Shown: piece after piece, positions 62,897-64,000 of the stretch
Position numbering within the stretch: position 1 is the stretch's first letter
Layout: every line of letters begins with the position of its first letter
Source: Allodiplogaster sudhausi
Lineage: Eukaryota; Nematoda; Chromadorea; Rhabditida; Diplogasteridae
Length of the DNA: 64,000 nt
Assembly (NCBI GenBank): GCA_945643635.1
Contig: CALZFC010000314.1
Span: 97,501 to 161,500, forward strand
Direction of reading: 5' to 3'
The notes under the pieces: generated by a model
What the model was told of the DNA's origin: nothing
The model's input: only the letters and a program-made list of their open reading frames with translations
Databases searched by the model: none
Translations under genes and position numbers: made by a program

Positions 62897-63828
62897 GAGA
62901 GAAGTGTATGTGTGTCACGTAGTCATACTTGCGTGTATGCACGCACGTATGTATGTATGTACATGTATGTATGTGAACATGTAAATATGAATATGAAATT
63001 TTTAAAAGATCATCAAGAAGATACGAAGTATTCATAACATCAGCACAGGTAGTGTATTGGTAACGTTCTCGGTACCAGAACTAATACCTTTGCTGCGCGG
63101 GCGGGAGAGATCGAATCCCGGAGATAGCACAGTTTTGCTGAAATTTTATTCAGTTTTTAAATCATATTTCATTATTCAGGTATATTTTGTGAGTTTTCTT
63201 GAGTTCATTTGATGTCTTTTGGGTCTCCGCACCTTTTAATATTGCATTCATGATGCCTGCAGCTAATTCTCACTAGTTATCGCTCATTTTCAATATTCGC
63301 TCTAGAGATAAACTACTATTTACAGTAATCTGATTTGAGAACCGAGTTCGTACATTTGTTCGTCTACTTTTTGTGAACACTGACGACTATAATTATGTCA
63401 TGTCACCACTCATTTAAAGGAGTAATATACATTTTAAGAGTGGAAATCCGAGAATGAGCTTATCTTCTAGCGCTAATATCTCATTTTAAAGTAAGTTTCA
63501 TGAAAATTTCACTAGGACATATATTGTAGAGTTTTGTTAGGGCTATCCAATGATAATAAAATTATTTATAATTTCAAACTCCTTATCACTAAAAACTTGA
63601 TTCAAAATGTCTGAATCTTCGATCAACCGATTCCGTCGTTGTCCGTCCCCCCCCCCTCTCTCTCTCACACACACACACTCTCTCACACACACTCTCTCTC
63701 TCTCTCTCAAATATTTAAAGGAGGTGGGTGGGCAAGTCATAGCACATTTTTAGCGCTCACTTTCCTTCATTTTCCCTCCTCCCACACCCTGTGAGTCGGC
63801 CCGAGCTCTGGCAAGCCATGCGAAAGTT
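62874..63828. repeat. 5S-U2 spacer, copy 2 (955-bp direct repeat)
   Basis: It appears identical to 57949-58903, including the microsatellite lengths, as expected for units kept alike by gene conversion or for a recent duplication. Here it is followed by the intact U2 promoter region. Confidence 0.9.
63048..63136 (+). ncRNA. Possible small Pol III transcript, copy 2
   Basis: This is the same sequence as 58123-58211: A-box-like TAGTGTATTGG, B-box-like GATCGAATCC and a terminal TTTT. Its fit to a cloverleaf is poor. Confidence 0.35.
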
Positions 63829-63890
63829 GAAATACCCGGAAAGTGTAGGTTGTAGAGGAGGTCCAGGAGGGCCTCCGCATTGTTTTCCGC
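63829..63890 (+). promoter_or_regulatory. U2 proximal promoter region
   Basis: These 62 bp lie directly upstream of U2. snRNA genes carry a proximal sequence element about 50-65 bp upstream, and ATACCCGGAAAGTGTAGG (63833-63850) lies in that window. I do not have a nematode consensus to compare, so the exact element is a guess. The whole stretch is missing upstream of the broken U2 copy. Confidence 0.45.
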
Positions 63891-64000
63891 ATCGCTTCTC
63901 GGCCTTTTGGCTAAGATCAAAGTGTAGTATCTGTTCTTATCGGCTTAATCTCCGGTACGTGATCAAATGATCACATCGAGATTAACTGATTTTTGAAACC
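63891..64000 (+). ncRNA. U2 snRNA, 5' part (cut by window end)
   Basis: It starts ATCGCTTCTCGGCCTTTTGG and carries the branch-site pairing sequence GTAGTA (63924-63929). Stem-loop IIa follows (CTTATCGGCTTAATCTCCGG region). IIb is a perfect inverted repeat GTGATCA-AA-TGATCAC (63959-63974), and the Sm site is ATTTTTG (63989-63995). Stem-loops III and IV lie beyond the edge. U2 pairs with the intron branch site in the spliceosome. No lesion is seen in the visible part. Confidence 0.95.

Overview
The window is nuclear DNA of a nematode. The clues are a 5S rRNA gene that I recall as very close to the Caenorhabditis type, a U2 snRNA with an AUCAAAGUGUAGUA branch-site region, and a compact gene cut by many short introns with TTTCAG-like acceptors. 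A diplogastrid or other rhabditid fits, but I cannot name the species.

Layout. (1) 1-6415: the 3' part of a many-exon + strand gene ending in a SET-type lysine methyltransferase domain, followed by AT-rich intergenic DNA with small degenerate repeats. (2) 7381-8415: a ~1 kb CT-rich repeat element with a 66-bp-arm foldback. (3) 8700-56368: a second copy of that element which, at one point (after GGATCTCTT), carries a satellite array of about 46.7 kb. The array is built from a 150-bp monomer (about 240 copies) and a 288-bp unit carrying the foldback (37 copies plus one half-copy). Distances between foldback units are 288 + n x 150 bp almost without exception, and large blocks are duplicated at offsets such as 1101, 3843 and 7140 bp. 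(4) 56369-57948: diverged CT-rich, 24-bp and ~120-160-bp repeats. (5) 57949-64000: a cluster of 5S rRNA (- strand) and U2 snRNA (+ strand) genes. One U2 gene has been broken by a non-LTR retrotransposon encoding a reverse transcriptase, a CCHC zinc knuckle and a restriction-like endonuclease. The next unit has a complete 5S gene and a U2 gene that runs off the window.

How the parts relate. The retrotransposon sits between U2 upstream DNA and U2 from about nucleotide 38 onward, as expected of a U2-targeting element; it most resembles what is known as the Utopia lineage (NeSL-like). It has no in-frame ATG ahead of the RT domain and lacks the usual N-terminal DNA-binding fingers, so it is probably a 5'-truncated insertion that also removed about 99 bp of target. 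A 955-bp stretch is repeated, apparently identically, on both sides because it is the normal 5S-U2 spacer; it also holds a possible small Pol III unit with A box, B box and T-run. The satellite has no convincing coding role. Its most notable features are nested inverted repeats (11-bp arms in each 150-bp monomer, 66-bp arms in each 288-bp unit) and strictly quantised spacing.
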